A DNA stretch of 64,000 bases from Corynebacterium capitovis DSM 44611 (GTDB taxonomy: Bacteria > Actinomycetota > Actinomycetes > Mycobacteriales > Mycobacteriaceae), in NCBI RefSeq assembly GCF_030440535.1, contig NZ_CP047117.1:1054001-1118000 (forward strand). Reading direction: 5' to 3'. The first letter of the stretch is position 1, and each line of letters opens with the position of its first letter. The notes under the pieces are model-generated. The model searched no databases. It was given only the letters and a program-made list of their open reading frames with translations, and was not told the DNA's origin. Below are positions 36,667 to 46,254 of the stretch, in pieces. Made by a program: the position numbers and the translations under genes.

Positions 36667-38223
36667 TTAGGGCCGCCGCCACACGTGCCTGTTTGCTTCG
36701 AGCATGCGGTTGGCGGAGTCGGGGCCCCATGTTCCCGCTGGGTACTCGTCGGGGCGCCCGTGTTGGCTCCAGTAGTTCAGGATCGGGTCTAGAATTTCCC
36801 AGCTCCGCTCGACCTCTTGGTTGGTGGGGAAGAGGCTCGACTCGTCGAGAAGAGCATCGAGGATAAGCCGCTCGTACGCTTCTGGGGATTGCTCGGTGAA
36901 GGCCTCGGTGTAGGAGAAGTCCATGTTGACGTCACGGACCTCCATCGTCGACCCGGGCACCTTGGACCCGAACCGCATCAAGACACCCTCGTCGGGCTGA
37001 ATCCTCAGCACCACCGCGTTGTTGGTCAGCAGGTCCGTCTGGCCTTCCTGGAAGGGCTGGTAGGGCGGGCGTTTGAGCACCAGAGCGATTTCCGTGACGC
37101 GCCGCCCCAGGCGCTTGCCGGTGCGAAGATAGAACGGAACACCCGCCCAACGACGCGTGTTCACGCGGAGGGTGCACGCGGCGTAGGTCTCAGTCAGCGA
37201 GTTCGGGTCGAAGCCCTGCTCCTCGCGCAGCCCGACCACCCGCTCGGAGCCCTGCCACCCCGCGGCGTACTGGCCCCGGGCCGTCGTCTGGTCGAAGGGC
37301 TCGACCGGGGACGTGGCCCGCAGCACTTTCAGCTTCTCCGCCTTGAGCTGGCGCGGGGAAAACGAAGCCGGCTCCTCCATCGCCACCAAGGCGAGGAGCT
37401 GGATTAGGTGGTTTTGAATCACGTCTCGGGCAGCTCCGATCCCGTCGTAATACCCAGCCCTCCCGCCGAGACCGATATCCTCGGCCATCGTGATCTGAAC
37501 GTGGTCGATGTAATTGGCGTTCCAGATCGGCTCGAACAGCTGGTTGGCAAAGCGCAGCGCCATGATGTTCTGCACTGTTTCCTTGCCCAAATAATGATCG
37601 ATGCGGAACACGGCGTGCTCCGGGAAGACCTGGTTGACCACCTCGTTGAGCTCATGGGCCGACGCGAGGTCGTGGCCGAAGGGCTTTTCGATGATGATGC
37701 GGCGCCACTGTCGCTCTCTCGGCGCGGCCATCCCGCATCGATCGAGCTGGTGCACGACGGAAGAGAAATGCTCGGGGGGCACCGAGAGATAAAATGCCCA
37801 GTTCCCCGCCGTGCCCCGCGTCGTGTCCATCTCGGACATCAGGCTGGCAAGCCTCTCGAAAGCCTCGTCGTCGTCGAACGCACCTTTTACAAAGTGCATG
37901 CCCTCGGCAAGACGGTTCCAGACATTTTCGTTGAATCGGGTGCGCGACCCGTTCTCCACCGAGGTCCGCACGTAATCCTCGAAGTCTTGTTTGGACCAGT
38001 CGCGACGCCCGAAACCCACGAGAGTGAATCCGGCTGGCAAGAGGCCGCGATTGGCAAGGTCGTAGACGGCTGGCAGGAGTTTGCGCTTCGCCAGGTCACC
38101 CGTCACCCCAAAGATCACCATTCCCGATGGGCCAGCGATTCTAGGCAACCGCTTGTCGTCTGGGGTGCGAAGGGGATTGACCCACTGCCCACCATCAGCT
38201 TGTGCTGACGTCACGTTATCCAC
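36667..38223 (-). CDS. zwf: Glucose-6-phosphate 1-dehydrogenase
   Basis: NADP-dependent first step of the oxidative pentose phosphate pathway and main NADPH source. 518 residues from GTG 38221-38223. Motifs: nucleotide-binding IFGVTGDLAKRKLLPA (about 37-52), substrate-binding RIDHYLGKETVQNIMALRFAN (about 200-220). The N-terminus (VNPLRTPDDKRLPRIAGPSGM) agrees with the corynebacterial protein. Its partner opcA follows. Confidence 0.95.
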   Translation of the reverse strand: MDNVTSAQADGGQWVNPLRTPDDKRLPRIAGPSGMVIFGVTGDLAKRKLLPAVYDLANRGLLPAGFTLVGFGRRDWSKQDFEDYVRTSVENGSRTRFNENVWNRLAEGMHFVKGAFDDDEAFERLASLMSEMDTTRGTAGNWAFYLSVPPEHFSSVVHQLDRCGMAAPRERQWRRIIIEKPFGHDLASAHELNEVVNQVFPEHAVFRIDHYLGKETVQNIMALRFANQLFEPIWNANYIDHVQITMAEDIGLGGRAGYYDGIGAARDVIQNHLIQLLALVAMEEPASFSPRQLKAEKLKVLRATSPVEPFDQTTARGQYAAGWQGSERVVGLREEQGFDPNSLTETYAACTLRVNTRRWAGVPFYLRTGKRLGRRVTEIALVLKRPPYQPFQEGQTDLLTNNAVVLRIQPDEGVLMRFGSKVPGSTMEVRDVNMDFSYTEAFTEQSPEAYERLILDALLDESSLFPTNQEVERSWEILDPILNYWSQHGRPDEYPAGTWGPDSANRMLEANRHVWRRP

Positions 38224-38229
38224 CGCCGC

Positions 38230-39315
38230 CTATTTCAGGTTCTCGAGCATCGAGTCGAGCAATTCCTGCCACGCGCTCACAAACTTATCGACGCCCTCCC
38301 GCTCCAGGACGCGGACGACGTCGTCAAGCGAAATGCCCACGGACTCAAACTGGGCGAAGACCTCCTCCGCTGCGGGGGCCATCCCCGTGAGAGTGTCGCC
38401 GTGAAGACCTCCGAGCTCGAGCACGGCGTTGAGGGTCTCTTCGGGCATCGTATTGACCGTGTCAGGGCCAGCAAGCTCGGTGACGTACATCGTCGCGGGG
38501 TAGTCGGGGTTCTTCACGCCCGTCGACGCCCACAGCGGGCGCTGCTTGGTGGCGCCTGCCGGGAGATCCGACATGTCGCGGAACTCGTCGAGGAAAAGCT
38601 GGTATGCGAGCCGGGCGTTGGCGATGCCGGCTTGCCCCCGCAGAGCCAGGGCTTCCTCGCTGCCGATCACGTCGAGGCGCCGGTCGACTTCCGTGTCCAT
38701 TCGGGAGACGAAGAACGAGGCGACCGAGTGGATAGCGGAAACGTCCCGCCCGTTTTCGGCCGCCTGGCGGATGCCGGCCTTGTAGGCGTCGATGACCTGC
38801 TTGTAGCGTTTCACAGAGAAGATGAGCGTCACGTTGACGCTGATCCCCTCCGCCAGCGCCGCGGTGATGGCAGGGAGGGACTCGTCAGTCGCGGGGATCT
38901 TGATCATCACGTTGTCGCGGCCAACCAACCTCCACAGCTCTTTCGCCTGCTCCACCGTTCGCTCCTCATCAGCGGCATAGCGCGGGTCGACCTCGAGCGA
39001 GACGCGTCCGTCGCGCCCATCGGTGCGCTCGTAGACGTCGCGGAAGAGGTCGCAGGCATCTTGAACGTCCTTGACGCTCATGGCGTAGACCGCTTCGTCG
39101 GGGTGAGAACCAGCGGCCCTCAGGTCGGCGAGCTGGACGTCATAGGCGTTGCCGCCCGACATCGCCTTGGCAAAGATGGCCGGGTTCGTCGTCACCCCCG
39201 CGATCGACTTCGATGCCTTGATCTTGGCCAAGTTGCCCGTCGTAATGCGATCGCGCGAGAGGTCGTCGAGCCAGGTGGACGTTCCAATTTCGTAGAGTTC
39301 ATCGATGGCGGTCAT
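38230..39315 (-). CDS. tal: Transaldolase
   Basis: Transfers a dihydroxyacetone unit between sugar phosphates via a Schiff base. 361 residues from ATG 39313-39315 (MTAIDELYE). The catalytic Lys is in NVMIKIPATDESLPAI (about 134-149), and TTNPAIFAKAMSGG (about 43-56) is the second family motif. Longer than the short class; it is the mycobacterial/corynebacterial type of about 360 residues. The open frame upstream of 39315 is mostly intergenic and lacks homology. Confidence 0.95.
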   Translation of the reverse strand: MTAIDELYEIGTSTWLDDLSRDRITTGNLAKIKASKSIAGVTTNPAIFAKAMSGGNAYDVQLADLRAAGSHPDEAVYAMSVKDVQDACDLFRDVYERTDGRDGRVSLEVDPRYAADEERTVEQAKELWRLVGRDNVMIKIPATDESLPAITAALAEGISVNVTLIFSVKRYKQVIDAYKAGIRQAAENGRDVSAIHSVASFFVSRMDTEVDRRLDVIGSEEALALRGQAGIANARLAYQLFLDEFRDMSDLPAGATKQRPLWASTGVKNPDYPATMYVTELAGPDTVNTMPEETLNAVLELGGLHGDTLTGMAPAAEEVFAQFESVGISLDDVVRVLEREGVDKFVSAWQELLDSMLENLK

Positions 39316-39349
39316 GGTTGTGCCTTTCTGATGCCTATTGAGGGGCCTG

Positions 39350-41458
39350 CTAGCGGGATTTCTGAACGGAGGCGAGAGAGTCCTGAGCGGCCTCGTATAC
39401 CGCGTCGGCGGTAAACCCAAACCTCTCGAACAGTTCGCTGCCAGGAGCGGATGCCCCGAAGTGCTCGAGCGAGACGGTCCGACCGTGATCACCCGTGAAG
39501 CGGTGCCACGGCATCGAGACGCCCGCCTCGACGGACACGCGCGCTTTGACCTCCGCCGGCAAGACCGACTCGATGTAGTCGTCGTCCTGCTCGAGGAACC
39601 ACTCGACGCACGGCACGCTTACAACACGGGCTGCCGTCCCCTCCGCTTCGAGCCGTCCAGCCGCCGATACCGCGTACTGCACCTCGGACCCGGTGGCGAG
39701 GAGGATGACGTCCGGGGTCGAGCGAGAGGCCTCCACGAGCACGTAGGCCCCCTTGGCGACGCCTTCAAAAGCCTTCTCCCGTGTGCCCTCGAGAACCGGC
39801 AGGTTCTGCCGCGAGAGCGCGAGCGCCTTCGGCTGCTCCTTCGCCTCGAGGGCGGCCTTCCACGCCGCGGAGGTCTCGTTCGCGTCCGCCGGGCGGATCA
39901 CCGCCAGGTCCGGGATAGCCCGCAGGGCCGCGAGGGTCTCGACCGGCTGGTGCGTCGGGCCGTCCTCGCCCAGGCCAATTGAGTCGTGCGTGAAAACGTA
40001 GTAGCCGTCGATTCCGGACAAGGCAGCCACGCGAATGGCAGGGTAGAGGTACTCCGAGAAAATCAGGAAAGTGCCGCCGTACACCCGGGTGCCACCGTGC
40101 AGCGCAATGCCGTTCATGATCGCGGCCATTGCGTGCTCGCGAATTCCGAAGTGGAGGTTGCGACCGTAGGGGTTGGCCGTGAACATGTCTGTTGTGATGG
40201 ACTCCGGCCCGAAGGACGGCTCCCCCTTAATGAGAGTGTTGTTGGACCCCGCAAGGTCAGCTGACCCGCCCCACAGCTCCGGGAGCGCTCGCGCCGCGGC
40301 TTGAATCGCGGCCTCGGACGCCTTGCGGGTCGCGATTCCCTTGGCGTCGGGCTCCCAGGCGGGCAGATCAGCGTCCCAGCCCTCCGGCAGCGCCCGGGCG
40401 CTGAGCCTGTCTAGCAGCGCCTTCCTGTCGGGGTGCGCTTGGGCCCACGCGGCGAACCGCTCGTCCCAGCGTGCGCGCTTTTCCGCCGACCGCTGGACAA
40501 GCTGGCGAGTGTGGGAGATGACGTCGTCTTCGACGGGGAAGAAGACGTTCGGCTCGAAGCCGAGTTCTTCCTTGACCAGGCGGATCTCTTCGGCTCCGAG
40601 CGCGGCGCCGTGAGCCGCGCCCGTATTCTGCAGGTTCGGCGCGGGGTAGCCGATCACGGTCTTAACCCGGATGAGAGACGGGCGGGTGCGGTCTGCCTGG
40701 GCGTCGGCAACCGCCTTCTCAATTGCCACCACGTCCTCGCCTGATTCGACCGTCAGCGTTTGCCATCCGTAGGCGGCGTAGCGCGCGAGGACATCCTCAG
40801 TGAAGGCAATCCGGGTGTCGTCCTCGATCGAAATTCGATTGTCATCCCAAAATACGATTAGGTTTCCGAGCTGCTGGGTGCCAGCGAAGGAGGATGCCTC
40901 CGAGGTGACACCTTCCTGGAGGCAGCCGTCGCCCGCGATCGCGTAGATGAAGTGGTCAAACGGGGACTGGCCGGCCGGGGCGTCTGGATCGAAAAGGCCA
41001 CGCTCGCGCCGCGCTGCGGCAGCCATGCCGACGGCGGAAGCTAAGCCCTGGCCGAGCGGGCCCGTCGTAATTTCCACGTGCTTCGTGTGGTTGTACTCGG
41101 GGTGACCCGGTGTCTTCGAACTCCACGTGCGCAAGGCCTTGAGATCCTCGATTTCAAGGCCGAAGCCACCCAGGTACAGCTGAATGTACTGGGTTAAAGA
41201 GGAGTGGCCATTGGACAGAACGAACCGGTCGCGTCCGACCCAGTGGGGATCGAGCGGGTCGATGTCCATGACGCGCTGGTACAGCGTGTAAGCGAGTGGG
41301 GCCAAGGACATCGCCGTACCTGGGTGTCCCGACCCGCAGTTTTCCACCGCGTCAGCTGCGAGCACGCGAACAGTATCGACCGCCCGGGTGTCTAAGTCCG
41401 TCCAGTTTTCCGGGTAGTTGCGGACGGTCATGGCGTGCAGTTCGGGTGCCAGAGACAA
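39350..41458 (-). CDS. tkt: Transketolase
   Basis: Thiamine diphosphate enzyme exchanging two-carbon units. 702 residues: N-terminal TPP/Mg domain with GHPGTAMSLAPLAYTLYQRVM (about 44-64) and GDGCLQEGVTSEASSFAG (about 166-183), a middle pyrimidine-binding domain (RNLHFGIREHAMAAIMNGIAL, about 434-454) and a C-terminal domain. First gene of the minus-strand pentose phosphate operon; a 221-base divergent region separates it from ctaB. Confidence 0.96.
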   Translation of the reverse strand: MSLAPELHAMTVRNYPENWTDLDTRAVDTVRVLAADAVENCGSGHPGTAMSLAPLAYTLYQRVMDIDPLDPHWVGRDRFVLSNGHSSLTQYIQLYLGGFGLEIEDLKALRTWSSKTPGHPEYNHTKHVEITTGPLGQGLASAVGMAAAARRERGLFDPDAPAGQSPFDHFIYAIAGDGCLQEGVTSEASSFAGTQQLGNLIVFWDDNRISIEDDTRIAFTEDVLARYAAYGWQTLTVESGEDVVAIEKAVADAQADRTRPSLIRVKTVIGYPAPNLQNTGAAHGAALGAEEIRLVKEELGFEPNVFFPVEDDVISHTRQLVQRSAEKRARWDERFAAWAQAHPDRKALLDRLSARALPEGWDADLPAWEPDAKGIATRKASEAAIQAAARALPELWGGSADLAGSNNTLIKGEPSFGPESITTDMFTANPYGRNLHFGIREHAMAAIMNGIALHGGTRVYGGTFLIFSEYLYPAIRVAALSGIDGYYVFTHDSIGLGEDGPTHQPVETLAALRAIPDLAVIRPADANETSAAWKAALEAKEQPKALALSRQNLPVLEGTREKAFEGVAKGAYVLVEASRSTPDVILLATGSEVQYAVSAAGRLEAEGTAARVVSVPCVEWFLEQDDDYIESVLPAEVKARVSVEAGVSMPWHRFTGDHGRTVSLEHFGASAPGSELFERFGFTADAVYEAAQDSLASVQKSR

Positions 41459-41542
41459 AAGAATCCTCGCTTCGGAGTGTGTGGGTAGCTATGTCTGCGA
41501 CACCTAGCCTAATCGGTTGCATTCGCCCGTGTCCGTTCAATT

Positions 41543-41583
41543 ACCCTTCGACTATCGCGTGGCGGTAACCTCGGTCGAAGGGT
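41543..41583. repeat. 10-bp perfect inverted repeat between tkt and ctaB
   Basis: ACCCTTCGAC (41543-41552) and GTCGAAGGGT (41574-41583) are perfectly complementary with a 21-base spacer. It lies 85 bases upstream of tkt and 97 bases upstream of ctaB, so it could be an operator or a leader hairpin for either. Confidence 0.5.
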
Positions 41584-41679
41584 CAAAGTCCGGTGGAACT
41601 TTCCGCCCGTGGCACGCGACTACTAAAGGTGGCCGTGCGTCCGAGCACCGCTCACAGGTTACAAAGTGGAGGACAATCT

Positions 41680-42582
41680 TTGGAGACGATCAAGGCGTAT
41701 TTCGCTCTGACGAAACCGCGGGTGATTGAACTCCTGCTTGTGGCGGCAATTCCGGCGATGCTTCAGGCCGATCGAGGAAACGTTCCGGTGTGGCTCATCC
41801 TGGCTACGCTCCTCGGGGGGTGGATGGGTGCAGCCTCCGCCAACACATTCAACATGGTGGCCGATTACGACATCGACCAGAAAATGGGGCGCACCCGGGC
41901 GCGCCCCCTAGTCCGCGCCACCGTGACGAAAGGGCGCGCCGCGGTCTTCGCGTGGGTGATGCTGCTTATCAGCGTGCTGTGGCTCGGTCTTGTGTGTCAC
42001 TCGTGGCTCGCGTCGTTCTTTATCGTGCTGACCAACTGGTTCTACATTTACGTTTACACAAAGTGGCTCAAGCGCCGCACCTGGCAAAACGTCATCTGGG
42101 GCGGCGCTGCTGGGTGCATGCCGGTCCTTGTTGGGTGGGCGGTGATCCGCGACAACGTCAGTGACGGCACGCCTGATCGGTGGTGGCAGGCGGTGGTGAT
42201 GTTCCTCATCATCTTTTTCTGGACGCCACCGCATACGTGGGCTCTGGCCATGAAGTACCGGGATGACTACCAGCGGGCCGAGGTGCCCATGTTGCCCGTC
42301 GTTGCTTCGCCGGTGGAGACAACGCGGCAGATCGTCTTCTACTCCTGGCTCACCGCCTTTACCTCGCTCGCGCTCATCCCTGCGACCTCGTGGATCTACG
42401 CCGTTGCGGCTGTACTTTCCGGCGCCGCGTTCTTAACCCGGGCGACGCAGTTGCACAACGGCGTGAAGCGCGGCGTCGACGTCAAGCCCCTCAAGCTGTT
42501 TATTCTGTCGAATAATTACCTGGCGGTGCTGTTCCTGGCGCTTTCTTTTGACGCCGTCGTGGGCCTGCCACCCCTGCTCTAA
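41680..42582 (+). CDS. ctaB: Protoheme IX farnesyltransferase
   Basis: Membrane prenyltransferase converting heme B to heme O for cytochrome c oxidase aa3. 300 residues from TTG 41680, which has GGAGGA six bases upstream; earlier in-frame codons give a non-homologous basic tail. The UbiA motif [23 protein letters not shown] (about 56-78) and the second Asp-rich loop [14 protein letters not shown] (about 193-206) are visible, with about nine hydrophobic segments. Divergent to tkt, as in C. glutamicum. Confidence 0.94.
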   Translation: METIKAYFALTKPRVIELLLVAAIPAMLQADRGNVPVWLILATLLGGWMGAASANTFNMVADYDIDQKMGRTRARPLVRATVTKGRAAVFAWVMLLISVLWLGLVCHSWLASFFIVLTNWFYIYVYTKWLKRRTWQNVIWGGAAGCMPVLVGWAVIRDNVSDGTPDRWWQAVVMFLIIFFWTPPHTWALAMKYRDDYQRAEVPMLPVVASPVETTRQIVFYSWLTAFTSLALIPATSWIYAVAAVLSGAAFLTRATQLHNGVKRGVDVKPLKLFILSNNYLAVLFLALSFDAVVGLPPLL

Positions 42583-43541
42583 TTCACTTTGAGGACCACA
42601 GACCCAGACGTGGACCGCGACTGGAGGTCCTGGTGCGCCTGCGATGCGTCGGCAAGCGGGTAAGGCTCGTGGACTCGTACGGTGATCGAACCGGACTCCA
42701 CGGCGCGGACAACGGCTTGGGCTCGGAAGCGAAACTCGTCGTCTGTGGAGACGTAGGCGCCGAGCGAGGGGCGCGTGAGGAATAGGGAACCGTGCCGGTT
42801 GAGCTCCTGGATCTGAAATGGCTCTACCTCGCCCGACGCGGAACCGAAAGAGCAAACGAGCCCCCTTGGGCGGCAGACGTCGAGAGCCATAGCGAACGTC
42901 GACTTGCCGACGCCGTCGTACACCACGTCCACACCGCGGCCTCCGGTGGCGGACCGGACTTGTTCGGCCAGGTTGGCGTCGTAGCGGAATACGTGAGCGG
43001 CACCGGCGTCGTAAGCGAGCCGCTCTTTGTCCTCCGAAGACACGACCGAAAAGACCACGGCGCCGAGCTCGGTGGCCATCTGTGTGAGGATGAGGCCCAC
43101 GCCGCCAGCACCGGCCGTGATTACCATCGTGTCGCCGGGCCTCGTTTCCCGCGTGCCGTGAAGCAGGTAATGGGCGGTCATCCCCTGGAGAAGCATGGAC
43201 GCTGCAATGGCAGGAGGGACCGAGTCCGGCACCGCGACAAGCCGGCCGCGGGGCACAGACACAACTTCGGCGTAGGACCCCGGCGCGTCGTGCCACGCGA
43301 CGAGCGTTCCCGGCGCGATGTCCCCCGACGGGTCCTCCAGCACCTGGCCGCATCCCTCGGTGCCCGGAATATACGGGGGTGACGAGGGGTAGGAGCCGGA
43401 GCGGAAATAGGTGTCAATGTAATTGACGCCGGCGTAGAGGACGCGGACCAAGATGTGGTCCGGGTCGGGCGAGGGAACGGGCACGTCAGCGAGCTCCAAG
43501 ACGTCTGGTCCACCGTGGCGGGTTACGAGAATCGCTTTCAT
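42579..43541 (-). CDS. Quinone oxidoreductase, zinc-independent MDR family
   Basis: NADPH:quinone reductase-like protein of the medium-chain dehydrogenase superfamily. 320 residues; GroES-like domain with [20 protein letters not shown] (about 30-49), then a Rossmann domain with [20 protein letters not shown] (about 145-164). No zinc-ligand cysteines, as for zeta-crystallin/QOR enzymes. Overlaps the opposing ctaB end by four bases. Last gene of the mptB-ABC-ctaA-qor minus-strand run; substrate unknown. Confidence 0.88.
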   Translation of the reverse strand: MKAILVTRHGGPDVLELADVPVPSPDPDHILVRVLYAGVNYIDTYFRSGSYPSSPPYIPGTEGCGQVLEDPSGDIAPGTLVAWHDAPGSYAEVVSVPRGRLVAVPDSVPPAIAASMLLQGMTAHYLLHGTRETRPGDTMVITAGAGGVGLILTQMATELGAVVFSVVSSEDKERLAYDAGAAHVFRYDANLAEQVRSATGGRGVDVVYDGVGKSTFAMALDVCRPRGLVCSFGSASGEVEPFQIQELNRHGSLFLTRPSLGAYVSTDDEFRFRAQAVVRAVESGSITVRVHEPYPLADASQAHQDLQSRSTSGSVVLKVN

Positions 43542-43559
43542 ACCGCCAGGGTAACCAGA

Positions 43560-44489
43560 TTAGCTCAGCCGCCTCCGGCCGTGCGCATAGAGGAACGCGC
43601 TGAATGCGACCACGATGGACGACATTGCGATGTGACCCGGCACCGTCCACCGCGGTACTCCGAGGTAGAACTGGGTCACCCCGACGGCCCATTGGACCAC
43701 GATCATTCCCACCAGGACGGATGCCGTGTGGAAGGCGTCGCGTGGGGCGTGGCTGCGGCGCAGCAAGTAAACGGTGATCAGGGTGCACAAGAGATATGTG
43801 TACATGCACACCGCGTGGACATACACCAAAATGCGCGTGTCCATCTGGAGGCGGCCCTGCATGCCCGCGCCCGCGTCACCGGAGTGCGGCCCCGAACCGG
43901 TCACCATCGTCCCCGTCACCAGAACGGCGGAGAGGGCGACCGCAGCGAGGATCGACAGCGCGCGGGCGGAAGAGGAGAACCGTTGTTGGGGTGTCGCGTC
44001 GTCGGGCTCTGCGACGCGCATATAAAGCAATGCCGCGATCCACACGAGCACCATCGACGGCAAGAAGTGGACGGCAACGGCCCACCACCGCAGGTCGACG
44101 AGGACGGAAATCCCACCAATCACAGCTTGGACGGCGATCCCGGCGAGGGAGGCAATCGCAAGGGCTTTCACTTCGCGACGTCGTTTGGCCCGGACAACGG
44201 CGTAGAGAACCGCGATCGCCGCCGCGGAGAGCACAAAAGTCAGCATGCGGTTACCAAACTCCACAGCTTGGTGTACCCACGGGGCGGCGCCGGCGACGGG
44301 GACCAGCGAGCCTTCATGGCACAGCGGCCACGTATCGCAGCCGAGTCCGGAGCCCGTGACACGAACGAGGGACCCAGTCACGGTGATCCCGCCCTGGCCG
44401 ATAAGGAGGATGAGCGCCAGAATCCGCTGCAGGTGGAGGCTGGGGGTCTGGGTTCGCCCGGACGTCGTCTTGCTAGTCGCCGTACTCAC
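43560..44489 (-). CDS. ctaA: Heme A synthase
   Basis: Oxidises heme O to heme A for cytochrome c oxidase. 309 residues from GTG 44487-44489, placed there because a TAGGCT -10 box lies seven bases upstream. Eight hydrophobic spans; conserved pieces include ITVTGSLVRVTGSGLGCDTWPLCHEG (about 33-58, with the paired Cys), VHQAVEFGNR with its heme His, and VHFLPSMVLV. The earlier ATG (44579) would read through the end of the ABC permease gene. Works with CtaB, encoded two genes away. Confidence 0.93.
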   Translation of the reverse strand: MSTATSKTTSGRTQTPSLHLQRILALILLIGQGGITVTGSLVRVTGSGLGCDTWPLCHEGSLVPVAGAAPWVHQAVEFGNRMLTFVLSAAAIAVLYAVVRAKRRREVKALAIASLAGIAVQAVIGGISVLVDLRWWAVAVHFLPSMVLVWIAALLYMRVAEPDDATPQQRFSSSARALSILAAVALSAVLVTGTMVTGSGPHSGDAGAGMQGRLQMDTRILVYVHAVCMYTYLLCTLITVYLLRRSHAPRDAFHTASVLVGMIVVQWAVGVTQFYLGVPRWTVPGHIAMSSIVVAFSAFLYAHGRRRLS

Positions 44490-44496
44490 GCATGTC

Positions 44497-44502
44497 AGCC
44501 TA
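44497..44502 (-). promoter_or_regulatory. -10 box of ctaA, predicting a leaderless mRNA
   Basis: On the minus strand TAGGCT is followed by seven bases and the ctaA GTG. It would give ctaA-qor a transcript independent of the upstream ABC genes. Confidence 0.5.
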
Positions 44503-44520
44503 TCCCAGCCCGGGCGGATA

Positions 44521-45279
44521 CTAACCATCGAAGCGAAACCACCGAGCCGCCGCGGAGATTCCCGCGACGGCCCAGGCAACCAGGGCTGCCAGCGCGGCTG
44601 GGTCGGCCGCGAGGTGGAGAGCCTGGGTGAGCGAACCGGCCAGCGCGATAGTAGGCACGATGTTCCACCAGCCGGCGTGAGCGAGGTCCCCAGAAAATGC
44701 GACCCACCCGAGCAACGCCATGAGGACTAGCCACATGAGGTTGGCGAGTGCCAGGACCAGCTCCGAGCTCAGCGTGCCACCCATCAGCAGCCCCAGGGAG
44801 GTAAAGGCAGCTACGCCCACGAGGAGCGTGAGCAAACCCGCCGCCGCCCCGAGCAGCGAACAACGCCACCCGAGCGCAACCGCCAGCGCACCGAGGAACA
44901 CCACCTGCACGGCGACCATGGCCGCCACGCCCAACACCTTGCCGGCGATGATCGTCCACGCGGGCACACCCGAGGCCCCCGACCGCTTTAAGGCACCGTA
45001 GCGCCTGTCGAATGCAAGGGCGATCGCTTGGCCCGTGAACCCGGCACTGCTGGCAGCGACAGCGAAAACCATGGGGACGGCCCTGTCGATGCTGAGGTAA
45101 TCACCGACGAAGGGGAAGCGTGACGCGACAAGGAGAAAGGCCGGCACGATGATGTTGAGCAAGAGCTGCTCGCCGTGGCGGAGCATCAACAGCGCTTCCA
45201 CTCGGCCCTGCGCCAACGCCATCGTTGTGGCGGGGGCGCGTTGTGGGCGGGGAGTGAACGTTCCGGGGGCAAAGCGCAT
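44521..45279 (-). CDS. ABC-2 type transporter permease
   Basis: Membrane subunit of an ABC exporter. 252 residues with six hydrophobic segments, for example VPMVFAVAASSAGFTGQAIALAF, WTIIAGKVLGVAAMVAVQVVFLGALAVALGW and LVLALANLMWLVLMALLGWVAF, in the pattern of ABC-2 permeases of the DrrB/NodJ kind. Starts four bases after the ATPase gene, so the pair forms one transporter. The gene sits directly upstream of ctaA. Substrate unknown. Confidence 0.88.
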   Translation of the reverse strand: MRFAPGTFTPRPQRAPATTMALAQGRVEALLMLRHGEQLLLNIIVPAFLLVASRFPFVGDYLSIDRAVPMVFAVAASSAGFTGQAIALAFDRRYGALKRSGASGVPAWTIIAGKVLGVAAMVAVQVVFLGALAVALGWRCSLLGAAAGLLTLLVGVAAFTSLGLLMGGTLSSELVLALANLMWLVLMALLGWVAFSGDLAHAGWWNIVPTIALAGSLTQALHLAADPAALAALVAWAVAGISAAARWFRFDG

Positions 45280-45282
45280 CTG

Positions 45283-46248
45283 TCAGCTCCTCAAATCTCG
45301 GCCAGTGATGTCGAGGAAGACGTCCTCGAGCGTGCGGTGATCCACTGTGAGCTCGCGGATCTGCACCCCCTGCGCAGCCGCCGCGGCGGCGACCGCGGCG
45401 ACCACGTCCGGGGACGCGGCGCCTGGCACGCGGTAGTGAAGCGGGCGCACCGCCTCGACGGACATTCCCTCCAGCTCGGACGTGGCGAGGGCGGTGGACG
45501 TCGAAAAGAAAATGCCCGGAGCTGCCACGCCCTGGGTGAGTTCGGCGGGGGAGCCCTGCGCTACTACGCGTCCGCGATCCACTATCACCACCTTGTCGGC
45601 GAGAGCTTCTGCCTCGTCCATCAGGTGCGTAGTCAGTACGACAGTGACCCCGTCGTTTTTCATCGCGCCGATAAGGTCCCAGACCGCAAGCCGGGACTGG
45701 GCGTCCATGCCGGCGGTCGGCTCGTCCAGGAAAACGAGCTCAGGCCGGCCAATTATTGCGAGCGCGAGCGAGAGACGCTGACGCTGCCCGCCCGAGAGGC
45801 GCCGGTACGTTGTCTTCTCGACCCCGCGCAGGCCAAGGGTGTCGAGGAGCCATTCGGGGTCGAGGGGATCGGCGTTATAACGGGCCGTTAGGGACAGGAT
45901 CTCCTTGACGCGAATCCCCGAGTACGCGCCACCGCCTTGCAACATGATCCCAATGCGGTCGCGAACTCGCTGGGGGTGTGTCGCGGGGTCGAGGCCGAGG
46001 ACGCGGATGGTTCCGTGCGAGGGCGCGATAAACCCCTCGCACATTTCGATCGTTGTCGTTTTGCCAGCCCCATTAGGCCCGAGAAGCGCGAGCACTTCAC
46101 CGCGCTGGGCGGTGAAGCTCACCCCTCGCACGGCCTCGGTATTCGCGAACCGCTTGCGGACGTCATCGACGACCAAAGCGTGAACTAAAGCGTCGTCCGA
46201 GGTGGAGGGGGAGAAGGTAGGGGATCCTCCACCAAAGGTTGTACTCAT
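45283..46248 (-). CDS. ABC transporter ATP-binding protein (exporter type)
   Basis: ATPase partner of the adjacent ABC-2 permease. 321 residues: Walker A GPNGAGKTT (about 54-62), signature LSGGQRQR (about 153-160), Walker B LVFLDEPTAGMD (about 173-184), H-loop TTHLMDEAEALADKVVIVDRG (about 207-227), then a ~90-residue C-terminal extension of the DrrA/CcmA type. Start ATG 46246-46248, six bases after the mptB stop, so mptB, this gene and the permease are one unit. Confidence 0.92.
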   Translation of the reverse strand: MSTTFGGGSPTFSPSTSDDALVHALVVDDVRKRFANTEAVRGVSFTAQRGEVLALLGPNGAGKTTTIEMCEGFIAPSHGTIRVLGLDPATHPQRVRDRIGIMLQGGGAYSGIRVKEILSLTARYNADPLDPEWLLDTLGLRGVEKTTYRRLSGGQRQRLSLALAIIGRPELVFLDEPTAGMDAQSRLAVWDLIGAMKNDGVTVVLTTHLMDEAEALADKVVIVDRGRVVAQGSPAELTQGVAAPGIFFSTSTALATSELEGMSVEAVRPLHYRVPGAASPDVVAAVAAAAAAQGVQIRELTVDHRTLEDVFLDITGRDLRS

Positions 46249-46254
46249 GGGTGG

